This document shows, in pieces, positions 49,939 to 59,974 of a DNA stretch of 64,000 nucleotides; position 1 is the stretch's first letter, and each line of letters begins with the position of its first letter. The position numbers and the translations under genes were made by a program. The stretch spans positions 434,001 to 498,000 of the forward strand of contig NZ_FYEB01000001.1 of NCBI RefSeq assembly GCF_900187445.1, written 5' to 3'. A model generated the notes under the pieces. The model had not been told where the DNA came from and made no database searches. It was given only the letters and a program-made list of their open reading frames with translations. Origin of the DNA: Pseudomonas sp. Irchel s3b2 (GTDB taxonomy: Bacteria; Pseudomonadota; Gammaproteobacteria; Pseudomonadales; Pseudomonadaceae).

Positions 49939-50253
49939 GACATAAGACTCCTGGCAAGCGGGTATGCGCGCAAATCAGATTGCACGAGCTTTGTGACAGG
50001 TAGGCATACGCCTGGAATTTTGAAGGCCCATGTCGATCCATTGCAGTCCGGTCGACGGGTATTGTTATAAGCGGGCAGTTTGCCGGGGGAAGGCGGAACC
50101 TGAGGGTTCTCTGCCGGCAAAAAGTTTCTTAGAGTAGTTTTGGTGACTCGTCGGTCACGTTTCGCGCCGACGTCCTGATTCAAGCAGCGGTCACGTCATC
50201 GCGCAAGTATCTTTCGCAAATTTTTCTACAACTTCTGCTGAGCGGTCATCCGC
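49939..50253. other. 315-bp region upstream of phaG
   Basis: This gap is both the promoter region of phaG and the downstream region of rsuA. GGAG for phaG is visible. No further gene, clear terminator or confident sigma-factor site was recognised. Confidence 0.4.
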
Positions 50254-50946
50254 TTAGATCAATCGGATCTCTTCATTGCTCAATGGTCGGTACTCGCCGG
50301 GCTTCAATGCGTTGTCGAGCAGCAGTGGTCCCATGCGCTCGCGGTGCAGTCGCAACACCTTGTTGTCGAAGTGGCCGAACATCCGTTTGACCTGATGATA
50401 GCGGCCCTCGACGATGCTCAGGCGCGCCGATTTTGCCCCGAGCACGACCAGTTCGGCAGGTTGTGTGGTGAGGTCTTCGAAGGCGAAATACAGCCCTTTG
50501 GCGAAGGTGATCGCGTATTCGGCAGTGATGTCCTGCTCGGTCTCGACGTAGTAGACCTTGGGCAGTTTGGTCTGCGGTTGGGTCAGGCGTCGCGACCAGC
50601 TGCCATCGTTGGTGATCAACATCAGGCCGGTGGTGTTGAAGTCCAGGCGACCGGCGATGTGCAGGTCTTCCTTGTCCGGCTCATCGATCAGGTCGAGCAC
50701 CGTCGGATGTTGCGTGTCGCGGGTGGCACTGACGCAACCGGGTGGTTTGTGCAGCATGAAGTAGCGGGCCGGCTTGCCGACCTGTAGCACCTCATCGTCG
50801 ACTTCCACGCGGCTGAACTCGAGCACCTCGGTGTGAGGGTCGCTGACGACTTCTCCGTCGACCCTGACGCGTTTTTCCACCAGCAACAGGCGTACCTGCT
50901 TACGGTTGAAGCGGGGCAGGTTGCTGAGGAAACGGTCAACGCGCAT
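50254..50946 (-). CDS. rsuA: 16S rRNA pseudouridine synthase (RsuA family)
   Basis: A 230-residue protein with an N-terminal S4 RNA-binding domain (MRVDRFLSNLPRFNRKQVRL, EKRVRVDGEVVSDP) and a pseudouridine synthase domain. The catalytic Asp lies in HIAGRLDFNTTGLMLITNDG; PKVYYVE and EGRYHQVKRMFGHFDNKVL are family motifs. Length and motifs fit RsuA, which modifies position 516 of 16S rRNA. A sibling RluE/RluF-type specificity is less likely. Confidence 0.88.
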   Translation of the reverse strand: MRVDRFLSNLPRFNRKQVRLLLVEKRVRVDGEVVSDPHTEVLEFSRVEVDDEVLQVGKPARYFMLHKPPGCVSATRDTQHPTVLDLIDEPDKEDLHIAGRLDFNTTGLMLITNDGSWSRRLTQPQTKLPKVYYVETEQDITAEYAITFAKGLYFAFEDLTTQPAELVVLGAKSARLSIVEGRYHQVKRMFGHFDNKVLRLHRERMGPLLLDNALKPGEYRPLSNEEIRLI

Positions 50947-50991
50947 GGCTAGGGTTCGGTGGGAGGATTCGATGGGAGAGCGCCGCGCATC

Positions 50992-51210
50992 TTACGTGAT
51001 CGGCCAAGCGGCTGCTTGCAACTGCATTTCGACCTGGGCGCAGGCCGGGCACAGGCAGGACTTGTCGCGCAGCTCGGCGGGCAACGCCTGGAGCAGCGCT
51101 GGATCGATGCTGACGCCGTAGCACCAGCAGGCACGATCGACGGTTCGCGGGTCAGCCAGGCTGCAGTCGTTGGAGGCGCCGCAGGCCGGGCAGAGGTCAG
51201 GTTTATTCAT
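50992..51210 (-). CDS. Small cysteine-rich CWC-family protein
   Basis: A 72-residue protein with the pattern CPACGASNDC, DRACWCYGV and KSCLCPACAQ, matching the cysteine-rich CWC family (PF14375), probably zinc-binding. ATG 51210 (MNKPDLCPACG) is chosen as the family N-terminus. It lies just upstream of rsuA and may be co-transcribed. The role is not known. Confidence 0.75.
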   Translation of the reverse strand: MNKPDLCPACGASNDCSLADPRTVDRACWCYGVSIDPALLQALPAELRDKSCLCPACAQVEMQLQAAAWPIT

Positions 51211-51302
51211 GAAGGAGCATTCGATTACGGCCGGTTTGCTTGGCCCGAGACCGCGCATGATCGGCCGGCAAGCACTCCTGCGCAAGCCGGCGACCCTGGA
51301 AA

Positions 51303-53081
51303 TCAACGCCGATCTTGCAGATACGCACGCCACCCGCCCAAATGACTGATATCCACCGCCCCCTCCAGTCCATAAGGTTCGCAGATAAACCCGCTCTCCC
51401 AGCGCCCATCTGCCAATTGCACCTTGCCCAACCCCAGCGGCGCCGGAATCCCGGTCAGGAACGAACCCAACTCACTGCTTGGCAACTCCCACACTTCCAC
51501 CGCAATCGCCACGCCACCTTCTTTCACGCGGACCATGCCAGGGCGATGGGGTGGGCCGCCAGCCAGGGCATGCAGCTGATAGTCGGGGGAACTGTGAGTG
51601 GCTTCGAGCAAACGGGCTCCACGCTGCTTGAGTTGCCAGTTCAGCGCCAGCCCATCCAGGTGCGCGCCGCAGACCACCAGCCGTGCGCGATCATTGTGCG
51701 CAACATGGGTCGGCGCAGGCGCGGCCAACCCTTGCTGGCGTTGCAAGGCATCCGCCACGCTCAACAGATACTGATCGGTAAACGCCCGGCCGAACAACGT
51801 CACGCCCCATGGCAAACCGTTGCCCATGAATCCGCTGGGCACGGCGACGGCGGCGTAATCGAGCAGGTTCATGAAATTGGTGTAGTAGCCCAGTTCCGAG
51901 TTGCGCAGCACCGGTTCGGCCGCAAGCTCCGCCAGAGTCACCGGGCGGCCGATGGTTGGCGTGACCACGCAATCAAGGCCTTCCAAAGCTTTGTCGCACA
52001 GCGCTTTCAAAGCCTGCAGACGGTATTGGGCGCGGAAGGTTTGCACGCCGGTCACCGCTGGGGCCTTGGCCAACACGGCGCGAATCACCGGCAGCACGGC
52101 TTGGGGATGTTGCTCCATCAATTCGCCGGCCACGCTGTAACGCTCCGCCACCCACGGCCCTTCGTAGAGCAACCGCGCCGCTTCGAGAAAAGGCGACAAA
52201 TCCAGTTCGACCGCTTCGCCGCCCAAGGCTTTGAGCTGGTCGATGGCGTCGCCGAACAGCAACGGGCCTTCAGGACAGCCGAAGAACGCCAGATCCTGCG
52301 CACGGGGTACGCCGAAACGGAATGGACGCGGTGTGCCGAAGGCCGAACCGTCATTCCACAGCGGATTACTGCGGCTGTATTCGTCCCATGGATCGAGATG
52401 AGCAGTGAGCGCGAGCAACTGACTGGCTTCCCGGGCCGTGGCCGTGAAGGTCGTGACGCAATCGAGCGTTCGACAGGCCGGAACTACACCGGCAGTGGAG
52501 ATCAGCCCTTTGCTGGCTTTCAAACCGACCAGATTATTCAATGCCGCCGGCACGCGACCGGAGCCTGCCGTGTCCGTGCCCAGGGAAAAACTCGCCACGC
52601 CGAGAGCCACCGCCAGTGACGACCCGGCGCTGGAACCGCCCGACGGATATTCCGGCAACACGCTGTTCGGGCACGCGCCATACGGCGAGCGGCTGCCATT
52701 GAGGCCAGTGGCGAACTGGTCGAGATTGGTCTTGCCCAACGGAATCGCACCCAGCGCCAGCAGTTGCTCGACGACGGTTGCCGAGCGTTCCGGCACATAG
52801 GCAAACGCCGGGCACGCCGCCGTGGTGGGAATGCCCGCCAGGTCGATGTTGTCCTTGATCGCGAACGGCACGCCGTACAGCGGCAGGCTGCCTGGGTCAC
52901 GACCCTCGAGTGCGGCGAGGTACGGTTCCAGTTCCTCGGCACTGAGCAAATGGATGAACAGGTGATAGTCCGGGTTCAGTGCCGCAGCTTTTTCCCGCAG
53001 GCTCAGCAGCAGTTGCCGAGGCGTAGTGCTGCCGTCACGGTAAGCGTTGCGCAGGGCGTCGAGTTGCAGATTGATGTTCAT
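51303..53081 (-). CDS. atzF: Allophanate hydrolase
   Basis: A 592-residue amidase-signature enzyme that splits allophanate to ammonia and CO2. The catalytic Lys is in PFAIKDNIDLAGIPTTAA, and the Ser-cisSer pair lies in YPSGGSSAGSSLAVALG and LGTDTAGSGRVPAALNN. The C-terminal AtzF-type domain begins around residue 460. It is the last gene of the guanidine operon and finishes the pathway begun by the carboxylase 15 bases upstream. Confidence 0.92.
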   Translation of the reverse strand: MNINLQLDALRNAYRDGSTTPRQLLLSLREKAAALNPDYHLFIHLLSAEELEPYLAALEGRDPGSLPLYGVPFAIKDNIDLAGIPTTAACPAFAYVPERSATVVEQLLALGAIPLGKTNLDQFATGLNGSRSPYGACPNSVLPEYPSGGSSAGSSLAVALGVASFSLGTDTAGSGRVPAALNNLVGLKASKGLISTAGVVPACRTLDCVTTFTATAREASQLLALTAHLDPWDEYSRSNPLWNDGSAFGTPRPFRFGVPRAQDLAFFGCPEGPLLFGDAIDQLKALGGEAVELDLSPFLEAARLLYEGPWVAERYSVAGELMEQHPQAVLPVIRAVLAKAPAVTGVQTFRAQYRLQALKALCDKALEGLDCVVTPTIGRPVTLAELAAEPVLRNSELGYYTNFMNLLDYAAVAVPSGFMGNGLPWGVTLFGRAFTDQYLLSVADALQRQQGLAAPAPTHVAHNDRARLVVCGAHLDGLALNWQLKQRGARLLEATHSSPDYQLHALAGGPPHRPGMVRVKEGGVAIAVEVWELPSSELGSFLTGIPAPLGLGKVQLADGRWESGFICEPYGLEGAVDISHLGGWRAYLQDRR

Positions 53082-53096
53082 GGCGATAATCCTTTT

Positions 53097-56000
53097 TTAA
53101 TGGCTTGAGTCGAGTTCCAGCACCACCACACGCTGCCCGGCGCGCACCGCCGAACCCGGTTGCACGCGAATCTCGCGCACCACGCCCGCCATGGGCGCGA
53201 GCAGCGGGATTTCCATCTTCATCGACTCCAGAATCACCAGCACATCCCCCGCCGCGACCCGGCTGCCAGCCTGCACCTGAACCTGCCAGAGGTTGCCGGC
53301 GATGTGGCTGTCGATGCTCTGCTGACCGTCGGCTAACGGTGCATCTTCGGTCATTTCCGGGGCCGGCTCTTCGCTGTCGAAATGCGCCTGGCCGCTGGTG
53401 ATCCAGCGTTCGCGCTCAGCGTTGAACGCGCTTTTCTGCTGATCCCGAAATGCCGCGATGCTCTGGGCTTCTTTCGCCAAGAACGCCTGGTAATCCGCCA
53501 GATTCAGCTGACTGTGTTCGATGTTCAGATCAAAGCGCCCAAGCGGGAAATCCCGACGAATGCGCAGCAGTTCATCGGCGCTCACCGGGTAGAAGTGGAT
53601 CTGGTCGAAGAAGCGCAGCAGCCACGGCTTGCCATCGAACGCTGCAACCTCGCGGTAGCGATTCCACATCTGCAAGGTGCGGCCGACGAACTGATATCCG
53701 CCGGGACCTTCCATGCCGTACACGCACATATAGGCGCCGCCGATGCCTACCGAGTTTTCCGCGGTCCAGGTGCGGGCCGGGTTGTACTTGGTAGTCACCA
53801 GGCGATGCCGAGGGTCGAGCGGGGTGGCGACCGGTGCGCCGAGGTAGACGTCGCCCAGGCCCATCACCAGATAGCTGGCGTCGAACACTGTGCGCTGCAC
53901 TTCGTCGAGGTTCGGCAGGTCGTTGATGCGGCGGATGAACTCCAGATTGCTCGGGCACCAGGGCGCGTCTTTACGCACGGTGGTCATGTATTTCTCGATC
54001 GCCAACTGGCAGGCCGGGTCATCCCAGGACAGGGGCAGATGGACGATGCGTGAGGGCACTTGCAGGTCCTTGGCGGCACACACGGCGTCCCATTCACCGG
54101 CGACTATGCCCAGAAGATCATTCAGCGGTAGTTGCTCCGGTTGGTAGTGCACTTGCAGCGAGCGGATGCCCGGCGTCAGGTCGATCACACCGTGCAGGTG
54201 TTTGCTTTCCAATGCCTGCATCAACGCGTGAGCGCGAAAGCGCAGGACCAGGTCCAGCTCGGGGGCACCGATTTCCAATAACAAATGGGTGTCGCCCGAT
54301 AACCTCGCAACCAGTCTCGTGTCGTCCTGACCCAAATCCAACACCACAGGCGACACAATCCCCTGTGGGAGCGAGCCTGCTCGCGATGAAGTTGACTCGG
54401 TGTCTGATCTGCCCTCATCGCGAGCAGGCTCGCTCCCACATTGATCCCATTTCAAGGCGAGATTGCGCGCGGTCTTGAGATCGACCGGGACGAACTGAAC
54501 CTTGTCCCCAGCCTTCAGTTGCCCCAGCTGCCAAAGATCCGCCTCGATCACCGTCACCGGGCAGACAAAACCGCCGAGGCTCGGGCCATCGGGACCGAGG
54601 ATTACTGGCATGTCACCGGTGAAATCCACCGCGCCAATCGCGTACGGATTGTCATGAATATTCGACGGATGCAATCCCGCTTCACCACCGTCGGCACGCA
54701 CCCACTCAGGTTTCGGTCCGATCAGCCGCACACCGGTGCGGCTGGAGTTGAAGTGCACTTCCCACTGCGTGGCGAAGAAGGTAGCGATGTAGTTTTCGGT
54801 GAAATATTCCGGGGCACCGTGAGGGCCGTAGATCACCCGAATCTGCCACACGGCGGGCAACTCGGTAAGGTACTGGATCGCCAGGTTTTGCCCGGCGCTG
54901 CGGTCACTCAATGGCGGAATATGCAAGACATCTCCGGCACGCAACGCACGGCCGCCATGGCCACCAAACTGGCCGAGGGTGAAGGTACTTTTGCTGCCCA
55001 GATAGTCCGGCACTTGCAGGCCGCCACGCAGGCACAGATAGCTGCGCGCGCCTGCACCGGCAATCGTGCCGAGACTTAAAGTGACGCCGGCCGGAACCAG
55101 CAGCGCGGTGTTCATCAGCGCTGTTTCACCGTTCAGCGTCAATGGAATCTGCGCACCGGTAACCGCCACCACCGCCTCACAATTGAAACGCAGCAGCGGT
55201 CCGCTCATGGTGATTTCCAGCGCTGCTGCACCTTCATCGTTACCCAGCAAAAGGTTGCCTGAACGCAAGGCTCGGTTGTCCATCGGCCCCGACGGTGGCA
55301 CGCCGACCGCCCAATAACCGAGACGCCCCGGATAATCCTGAACGCTGGTCTGGGTGCCACCGCTGATCACCTCAAAGGTGTTGGCCTGATAAACCAGACC
55401 TTCCAGGCAACGGGTCCACGGCTGGCCGCTGGCAAAGGGCGTATCGAGCAGAATCTGCCGCAAGTAATCGCGGTTGGTTTCCACCCCGTACAGCAGGCTG
55501 TCGCCCAGGGCCTGATGCAGATCGACGCGCGCTGCTTCGCGAGTCGGTGCCCAGCTGATGACCTTGGCGATCATCGGATCGAAGTACGGCGGGATCTCGC
55601 AACCGGCCTCGACCCAAGTGTCGATGCGCAGGTGCTTGCCATCGGTAACCGGGAAATTGACGGCGGTGAGCAGACCGGGACTCGGCTGGAAATCCCGGCC
55701 CGGATCTTCGGCATAGAGTCGTGCCTGAATCGCATGACCGTTGGCTTTCAATCCCTGGCTTAACTCGTGCAGCGGCGGCAAATCACCGGCCGCCAATTCC
55801 ACCATCCAGCGCACCAGATCCACGCCCCACACTTGTTCGGTGACGCCGTGCTCCACCTGCAAACGGGTATTCACTTCAAGAAAATAGAAACGCTGGGCAT
55901 CGCTGTCGAAGACGAACTCAACAGTGCCCGCGCTGCGGTAATTCACCGCTTTGGCCAGTTTGATTGCCGCTGCACAGAGTTCCTCGGCCATGCCCTCGGG

Positions 56001-56738
56001 CAGGTTCGGCGCCGGGGTTTCTTCGAGGACTTTCTGGTTGCGTCGCTGCACTGAGCAGTCGCGCACGCCGAGGGCAAGCACCTCGCCCAGGCCGTCGCCG
56101 AAGACCTGCACTTCCAGATGCCGGGCGCGCTGGATGTACTTCTCGATGAACACGCCAGCGTCGCTGAAATTGTTCTGACCGAGGCGTTTGACGGCTTCGA
56201 ATGATTCGCTCAATTCGCCGGCGCTGCGGCATACGCGCATCCCGATGCCGCCACCGCCGGCGGTGCTTTTGAGCATCACCGGGTAGCCGACCTGCTCGCC
56301 TGCTATCAACGCTGCATCGAGGCTATCGAGCAGCTCGGTGCCTTCGAGCATTGGCACGCCGTGTTGCTTGGCCAGTGCGCGGGCGGTGTGCTTGAGGCCG
56401 AACACCTGCAGTTGCTCTGGTGTAGGGCCGATGAAGGCGATGTCGGCCGCTTCGCAGGCTTGGGCGAATGCGGCGTTTTCCGAGAGAAAGCCGTAGCCGG
56501 GATGGATCGCAGTGGCACCGGTGGACTTGGCGATGGAAAGGATCTTGTCGACCGCCAGATAAGTGCCAGCGGCAGCGCCTTCGCCGAGGCTGTGGGATTC
56601 AAAGGCTTGCAGGATGTGCAGGCTGGCGGCATCGGCTTCGGAGTAAACGGCAACGCCCTTGACCTGCAATTCATCCAAGGTACGCAAGATGCGACAGGCA
56701 ATGGCGCCGCGGTTGGCAATGAGGACTTTTTCGAACAT
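53097..56738 (-). CDS. uca: Guanidine (urea) carboxylase, biotin-dependent
   Basis: A 1213-residue multidomain carboxylase. It has an N-terminal biotin carboxylase (KVLIANRGAIACRILRTLDE, ATP-grasp loop STAGGGGIGMR), then KipI/KipA-type carboxyltransferase domains (VQDYPGRLGYWAVGVPPSGP; GMEGPGGYQFVGRTLQMWNR), and a C-terminal biotinyl domain with LESMKMEIPL (Lys1174). Such enzymes were long called urea carboxylase. With a guanidine-I riboswitch and DUF1989 partners, guanidine is the likelier substrate. Residues about 767-792 are encoded by an in-frame REPIN, seen as CGSEPARDEG...SSRAGSLPQ. About 215 bases separate it from the upstream gene. Confidence 0.92.
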   Translation of the reverse strand: MFEKVLIANRGAIACRILRTLDELQVKGVAVYSEADAASLHILQAFESHSLGEGAAAGTYLAVDKILSIAKSTGATAIHPGYGFLSENAAFAQACEAADIAFIGPTPEQLQVFGLKHTARALAKQHGVPMLEGTELLDSLDAALIAGEQVGYPVMLKSTAGGGGIGMRVCRSAGELSESFEAVKRLGQNNFSDAGVFIEKYIQRARHLEVQVFGDGLGEVLALGVRDCSVQRRNQKVLEETPAPNLPEGMAEELCAAAIKLAKAVNYRSAGTVEFVFDSDAQRFYFLEVNTRLQVEHGVTEQVWGVDLVRWMVELAAGDLPPLHELSQGLKANGHAIQARLYAEDPGRDFQPSPGLLTAVNFPVTDGKHLRIDTWVEAGCEIPPYFDPMIAKVISWAPTREAARVDLHQALGDSLLYGVETNRDYLRQILLDTPFASGQPWTRCLEGLVYQANTFEVISGGTQTSVQDYPGRLGYWAVGVPPSGPMDNRALRSGNLLLGNDEGAAALEITMSGPLLRFNCEAVVAVTGAQIPLTLNGETALMNTALLVPAGVTLSLGTIAGAGARSYLCLRGGLQVPDYLGSKSTFTLGQFGGHGGRALRAGDVLHIPPLSDRSAGQNLAIQYLTELPAVWQIRVIYGPHGAPEYFTENYIATFFATQWEVHFNSSRTGVRLIGPKPEWVRADGGEAGLHPSNIHDNPYAIGAVDFTGDMPVILGPDGPSLGGFVCPVTVIEADLWQLGQLKAGDKVQFVPVDLKTARNLALKWDQCGSEPARDEGRSDTESTSSRAGSLPQGIVSPVVLDLGQDDTRLVARLSGDTHLLLEIGAPELDLVLRFRAHALMQALESKHLHGVIDLTPGIRSLQVHYQPEQLPLNDLLGIVAGEWDAVCAAKDLQVPSRIVHLPLSWDDPACQLAIEKYMTTVRKDAPWCPSNLEFIRRINDLPNLDEVQRTVFDASYLVMGLGDVYLGAPVATPLDPRHRLVTTKYNPARTWTAENSVGIGGAYMCVYGMEGPGGYQFVGRTLQMWNRYREVAAFDGKPWLLRFFDQIHFYPVSADELLRIRRDFPLGRFDLNIEHSQLNLADYQAFLAKEAQSIAAFRDQQKSAFNAERERWITSGQAHFDSEEPAPEMTEDAPLADGQQSIDSHIAGNLWQVQVQAGSRVAAGDVLVILESMKMEIPLLAPMAGVVREIRVQPGSAVRAGQRVVVLELDSSH
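54364..54440. repeat. REPIN inserted in frame within the carboxylase gene
   Basis: A perfect 25-bp inverted repeat (arms 54364-54388 and 54416-54440, core GAGCGAGCCTGCTCGCGATG) encloses a 27-base loop. This is the standard Pseudomonas REP core, normally intergenic. Here it is translated as part of the carboxylase without breaking the frame. Confidence 0.93.
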
Positions 56739-56953
56739 GGCATAACCCCCGGAGGCGATAACGCATCAGCCTCGACCTGGGATGCGGGCCGTCCCGCAGT
56801 TTTTCGATAGGCGCCGAGGTCGTCCCCGACAGCAGAATTACTACACTTGAAACCACCGCTCCCACAGGGTTTAGTGGTGTTCTTACTTTTTGAGGCACTG
56901 GCCGGAGCGGGCCTGGCACAAGACAAACAACCACCGCCGCAAACGCGAAATTT

Positions 56954-57607
56954 TCAGTTCCATACCAGCACCTCCGCAGGCGTCGGGTTGTAGGCGTTGC
57001 ATGGGTTGTTCAGTTGCGGGCAGTTGGAGATCAGCACGATCACGTCCATCTCGGCCCGCAGGTCGACGTATTTTCCCGGCGCCGAAATCCCGTCTTCGAA
57101 GGTCAGGCCACCGTCGGCCGTCACCGGTACGTTCATGAAGAAGTTGATGTTCGGCCCGATGTCGCCCTTGCCCAACCGACCATCGTGGGCACAGGCGCGC
57201 AGGTAGTTGTCGCGGCAGCTGTGCATGTAGCGTTTCTCCAGCGCATAACGCACGGTGTTGCTCTCTTGGGCGCAGGCACCGCCGAGGGTGTCGTGACGCC
57301 CGCAAGTGTCTTCGACGATGGTCAGCATCGGTTTGCCGAGGTTGGAATAGAGCACGCTGCCGGTGCTCAGGTAGACGCTGTTCTGCCGACGCAACGTGCG
57401 CTGTACGTCATAGCGCTCCTTGGGATTGGCGAGGCTGTAGAACAGAGTGTCGACAGCCTGATTGCCCTCCAGGTCGAGGATGCGCAAGGTCTGGCCGGCC
57501 TTGACCTCCATCAGCCAGGGTTCGCCGGCGGGGATGGTGGCGCGGTACACCGCGGTTTCTGGTTGCCTGTTTGTAGTAACGGCAGCGGTGGCGACAGTGA
57601 GTGACAT
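56954..57607 (-). CDS. DUF1989 protein (UAAP2), carboxyguanidine deiminase-type subunit
   Basis: A 217-residue DUF1989 protein: [20 protein letters not shown], the conserved Cys segment [18 protein letters not shown], and [20 protein letters not shown]. Proteins of this pair, once called urea amidolyase-associated proteins, were shown to deaminate carboxyguanidine to allophanate. The Cys and acidic residues seen fit metal binding. ATG 57607 has GAGGA upstream; a longer frame to 57622 overlaps the neighbour less plausibly. Confidence 0.85.
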   Translation of the reverse strand: MSLTVATAAVTTNRQPETAVYRATIPAGEPWLMEVKAGQTLRILDLEGNQAVDTLFYSLANPKERYDVQRTLRRQNSVYLSTGSVLYSNLGKPMLTIVEDTCGRHDTLGGACAQESNTVRYALEKRYMHSCRDNYLRACAHDGRLGKGDIGPNINFFMNVPVTADGGLTFEDGISAPGKYVDLRAEMDVIVLISNCPQLNNPCNAYNPTPAEVLVWN

Positions 57608-57618
57608 GGCAGCGATCC

Positions 57619-58344
57619 TCAAGCGAACAGACGGTCGGTGTTGATGAAGCCGCGCTCGTTTTCCGGGCGCGAGGTGCGGCAGTGTTCGGCGACACTCGCA
57701 TCGGCGTTCATCCAGCTGAGCTTCAGCGGTTTGGGGGCGTACTCAGGCGCCGGATCCATCGGATGTTGCAGCGCGGTGAGCACCACCAGGGTGTCCATCG
57801 GCGCATACAACTCGATGTAATCACCGGCCTTGGAATGGCCTTCGACGAAGTGGAAATGCCCGGCCTCATCGACGTTCACGCGGCTGAACAGGTTGAGAGT
57901 CATCAACAGATCGGACAGGCCCAAACCCCACTTGCCCAGTTCCACCAACAGGTTGTCGGTGCCGTTGCGGAAGAAGCCGTTGCGCAGTTCCTGATAGCGG
58001 CCCGCGCCGTACTTTTGCGCGACCTCTTCAGCGCACAGCACGCCGCCGAGGCTGTCGCTCCAGCCGCACGTGTCAGCAGTGATTGCCGCCAATACGCGGC
58101 CCATGTCCGAGTACAGACAATGGCCAGTGGTGAGCTTGGCGGTGTGTTGGCATTTGAGGCTGTCGGGCAGGTTCAGGCGTTCGGTTTTTTCATGGGCGTT
58201 GAGCAGCGTCAGGCTGACGTTGGCACCGCCGCGCAGGTCGGTCAGGCGCAGCAGTTGGCCGCGTTTCAGAACGAAGGAACGATGGCCGCCGCCGGGGAGC
58301 ATTTCTTCGGCGAAGGGCGGAAATAGTTGGGTCGAATCAGTCAT
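57619..58344 (-). CDS. DUF1989 protein (UAAP1), carboxyguanidine deiminase-type subunit
   Basis: A 241-residue paralogue of the adjacent UAAP2: [40 protein letters not shown], and [20 protein letters not shown]. The pair is expected to form a heteromeric deiminase between carboxylase and allophanate hydrolase. It precedes UAAP2 by 11 bases and follows the ABC ATPase. Confidence 0.85.
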   Translation of the reverse strand: MTDSTQLFPPFAEEMLPGGGHRSFVLKRGQLLRLTDLRGGANVSLTLLNAHEKTERLNLPDSLKCQHTAKLTTGHCLYSDMGRVLAAITADTCGWSDSLGGVLCAEEVAQKYGAGRYQELRNGFFRNGTDNLLVELGKWGLGLSDLLMTLNLFSRVNVDEAGHFHFVEGHSKAGDYIELYAPMDTLVVLTALQHPMDPAPEYAPKPLKLSWMNADASVAEHCRTSRPENERGFINTDRLFA

Positions 58345-58356
58345 GTGTAAATTCCT

Positions 58357-59145
58357 CTAAGCGATGCGAAGCGAACCTGCCAACTGAGCCGGCAGGGCGT
58401 CGACGGCGGCGCGATTGGCACGGCGGTCGCTGTTCAAAGGGATGTCGTAGGTGATGCGTGCGCCATAGGCGCCGGGGGCATGCGGGTCGATGCGGACCTT
58501 GTCGAACACCAACAAGCGGGTGCCGAGGCTGAAACCTTCGGACAGGTCATGGGTGACCATGAACACCGTCAGCTGCGTCTCGCGCCACAGTTCCAGCAGC
58601 AAGCCATGCATATCTTTGCGGATGCCCGGATCGAGCGCGCCAAAGGGTTCGTCGAGCAGCAGCACGCGCGGCTTCATGATCAGCGCCTGGGCGATCGCCA
58701 GCCGTTGTTGCATACCGCCGGAGAGCTGGGCCGGGTACTTGTCCAGCGAGTGTCCGAGACCGACTTTGTGCAGCAGCACCGAAGCCTGTTCCCGCGCCTC
58801 GCGTTTGGCGCTGCCGAACAACCGCCCCAGCAGGGGCGAGCGCGGCAGTTCGAGGCCGAGGGCAACGTTGTCCAGCACGCTCAGGTGCGGGAACACCGAG
58901 TAGCGTTGGAATACCACGCCACGGCTGGCATCCGGTTCGCTGGCCAGGGCCTGGCCGTCGAGTAGAATTTCGCCGCGACTGGCCCGTTCCTGGCCCAGCA
59001 GTAGCCGCAGGAAAGTCGATTTGCCGCAACCTGACGCACCCACCAAGGTGCAGAACTCGCCCTCGTTGACGCTCAGGTTCAGCCCTTCGAGCACCACCTG
59101 ATCGGCGTATTGCTGCCAGACATTTTTCACTGTGATAAAGCTCAT
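58357..59145 (-). CDS. ABC transporter ATP-binding protein (guanidine/urea-type uptake)
   Basis: A 262-residue ATPase with Walker A GASGCGKST, signature LSGGMQQR, Walker B RVLLLDEPFGALD and the H-loop VTHD. It is of the SsuB/TauB nitrate-taurine-type importer group. It overlaps the permease gene (ATGA) and should drive uptake of the operon's substrate. Confidence 0.9.
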   Translation of the reverse strand: MSFITVKNVWQQYADQVVLEGLNLSVNEGEFCTLVGASGCGKSTFLRLLLGQERASRGEILLDGQALASEPDASRGVVFQRYSVFPHLSVLDNVALGLELPRSPLLGRLFGSAKREAREQASVLLHKVGLGHSLDKYPAQLSGGMQQRLAIAQALIMKPRVLLLDEPFGALDPGIRKDMHGLLLELWRETQLTVFMVTHDLSEGFSLGTRLLVFDKVRIDPHAPGAYGARITYDIPLNSDRRANRAAVDALPAQLAGSLRIA

Positions 59146-59957
59146 GCGCGGGCCCCCTCATACCAAGGGAACGCCCGTTGGGTCAGGCGCTTGAGACCCC
59201 AGTCCATCAGCCAGGCAAGCAGGGTAATCCACACGACATACGGCAGGATCACGTCCATCGCCAGGTAGCGGCGCACCAGGAAAATCCGATAGCCGAGACC
59301 ATCGGTGGAGGCGATGGCTTCGGCAGCGATCAGGAACAACCACGCCGAACCCAGCATTAGCCGCAATGAGATCAACAAGCGCGGCAACAATTGCGGCAGC
59401 ACCACGCGCAGCATCAAGGTCCAGGTCGAAGCGCCAAGCGTCTGCGCCTTGATCAGCAACTCGACGGGAATTTCCCGTGCGCGCTGTTCCAGATCCCGGG
59501 CCAGGCACGGGGTGATACCGATCACGATCAGCATCACTTTCGACAACTCCCCCAGCCCGAACACGATGAACAGAATCGGCAGGATCGCTAGCGGCGGCAC
59601 CATCGACAGCACGGTGAGTACCGGCGACAACGGTGCGCCGAACAACGGAAGAGTCCCGGCGGCGATGCCCAGGCACAGCCCGGCCAATGCACTGATGCCG
59701 AGGCCGATGGCCAGCCGTCGCAGGCTGGCGGCGCTGTCTTGCCAAAGTAAATAGTCGCCGGTGCGGGTGTCGGCAGTGAAGGCCAGGCGTTTCACTGCGT
59801 CGGTCATCTGCACGGCACTGGGCAGCAGTTTGTCGTTGGGGTTGTCCATCAGCCGATCGGCCGAGCCCATGAAGTAGGCGAACAACACCAGGGCGAACGG
59901 CAGGATCACCAACAGCAGGCGACTCGGGCGATCCGGGTGGCGATTGATCAGGCGCAT
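59142..59957 (-). CDS. ABC transporter permease
   Basis: A 271-residue inner-membrane permease with about six helices (LLLVILPFALVLFAYFMGS; LAIGLGISALAGLCLGIAAG; VLSMVPPLAILPILFIVFGL) and the EAA-like segment AQTLGASTWTLMLRVVLPQL. It belongs to the SsuC/TauC-type family and pairs with the adjacent ATPase and binding protein. Confidence 0.88.
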   Translation of the reverse strand: MRLINRHPDRPSRLLLVILPFALVLFAYFMGSADRLMDNPNDKLLPSAVQMTDAVKRLAFTADTRTGDYLLWQDSAASLRRLAIGLGISALAGLCLGIAAGTLPLFGAPLSPVLTVLSMVPPLAILPILFIVFGLGELSKVMLIVIGITPCLARDLEQRAREIPVELLIKAQTLGASTWTLMLRVVLPQLLPRLLISLRLMLGSAWLFLIAAEAIASTDGLGYRIFLVRRYLAMDVILPYVVWITLLAWLMDWGLKRLTQRAFPWYEGARA

Positions 59958-59974
59958 GGCCTAGTCCTCCGTTA

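Noticed and set aside
51315..52619. 434-codon rightward frame opposite allophanate hydrolase
   Set aside because: The hydrolase has intact catalytic motifs; the opposite frame has none.
56865..56960. 26-codon peptide overlapping the UAAP2 stop
   Set aside because: It is very short, lacks a ribosome site and has no recognisable counterpart; it is probably chance.
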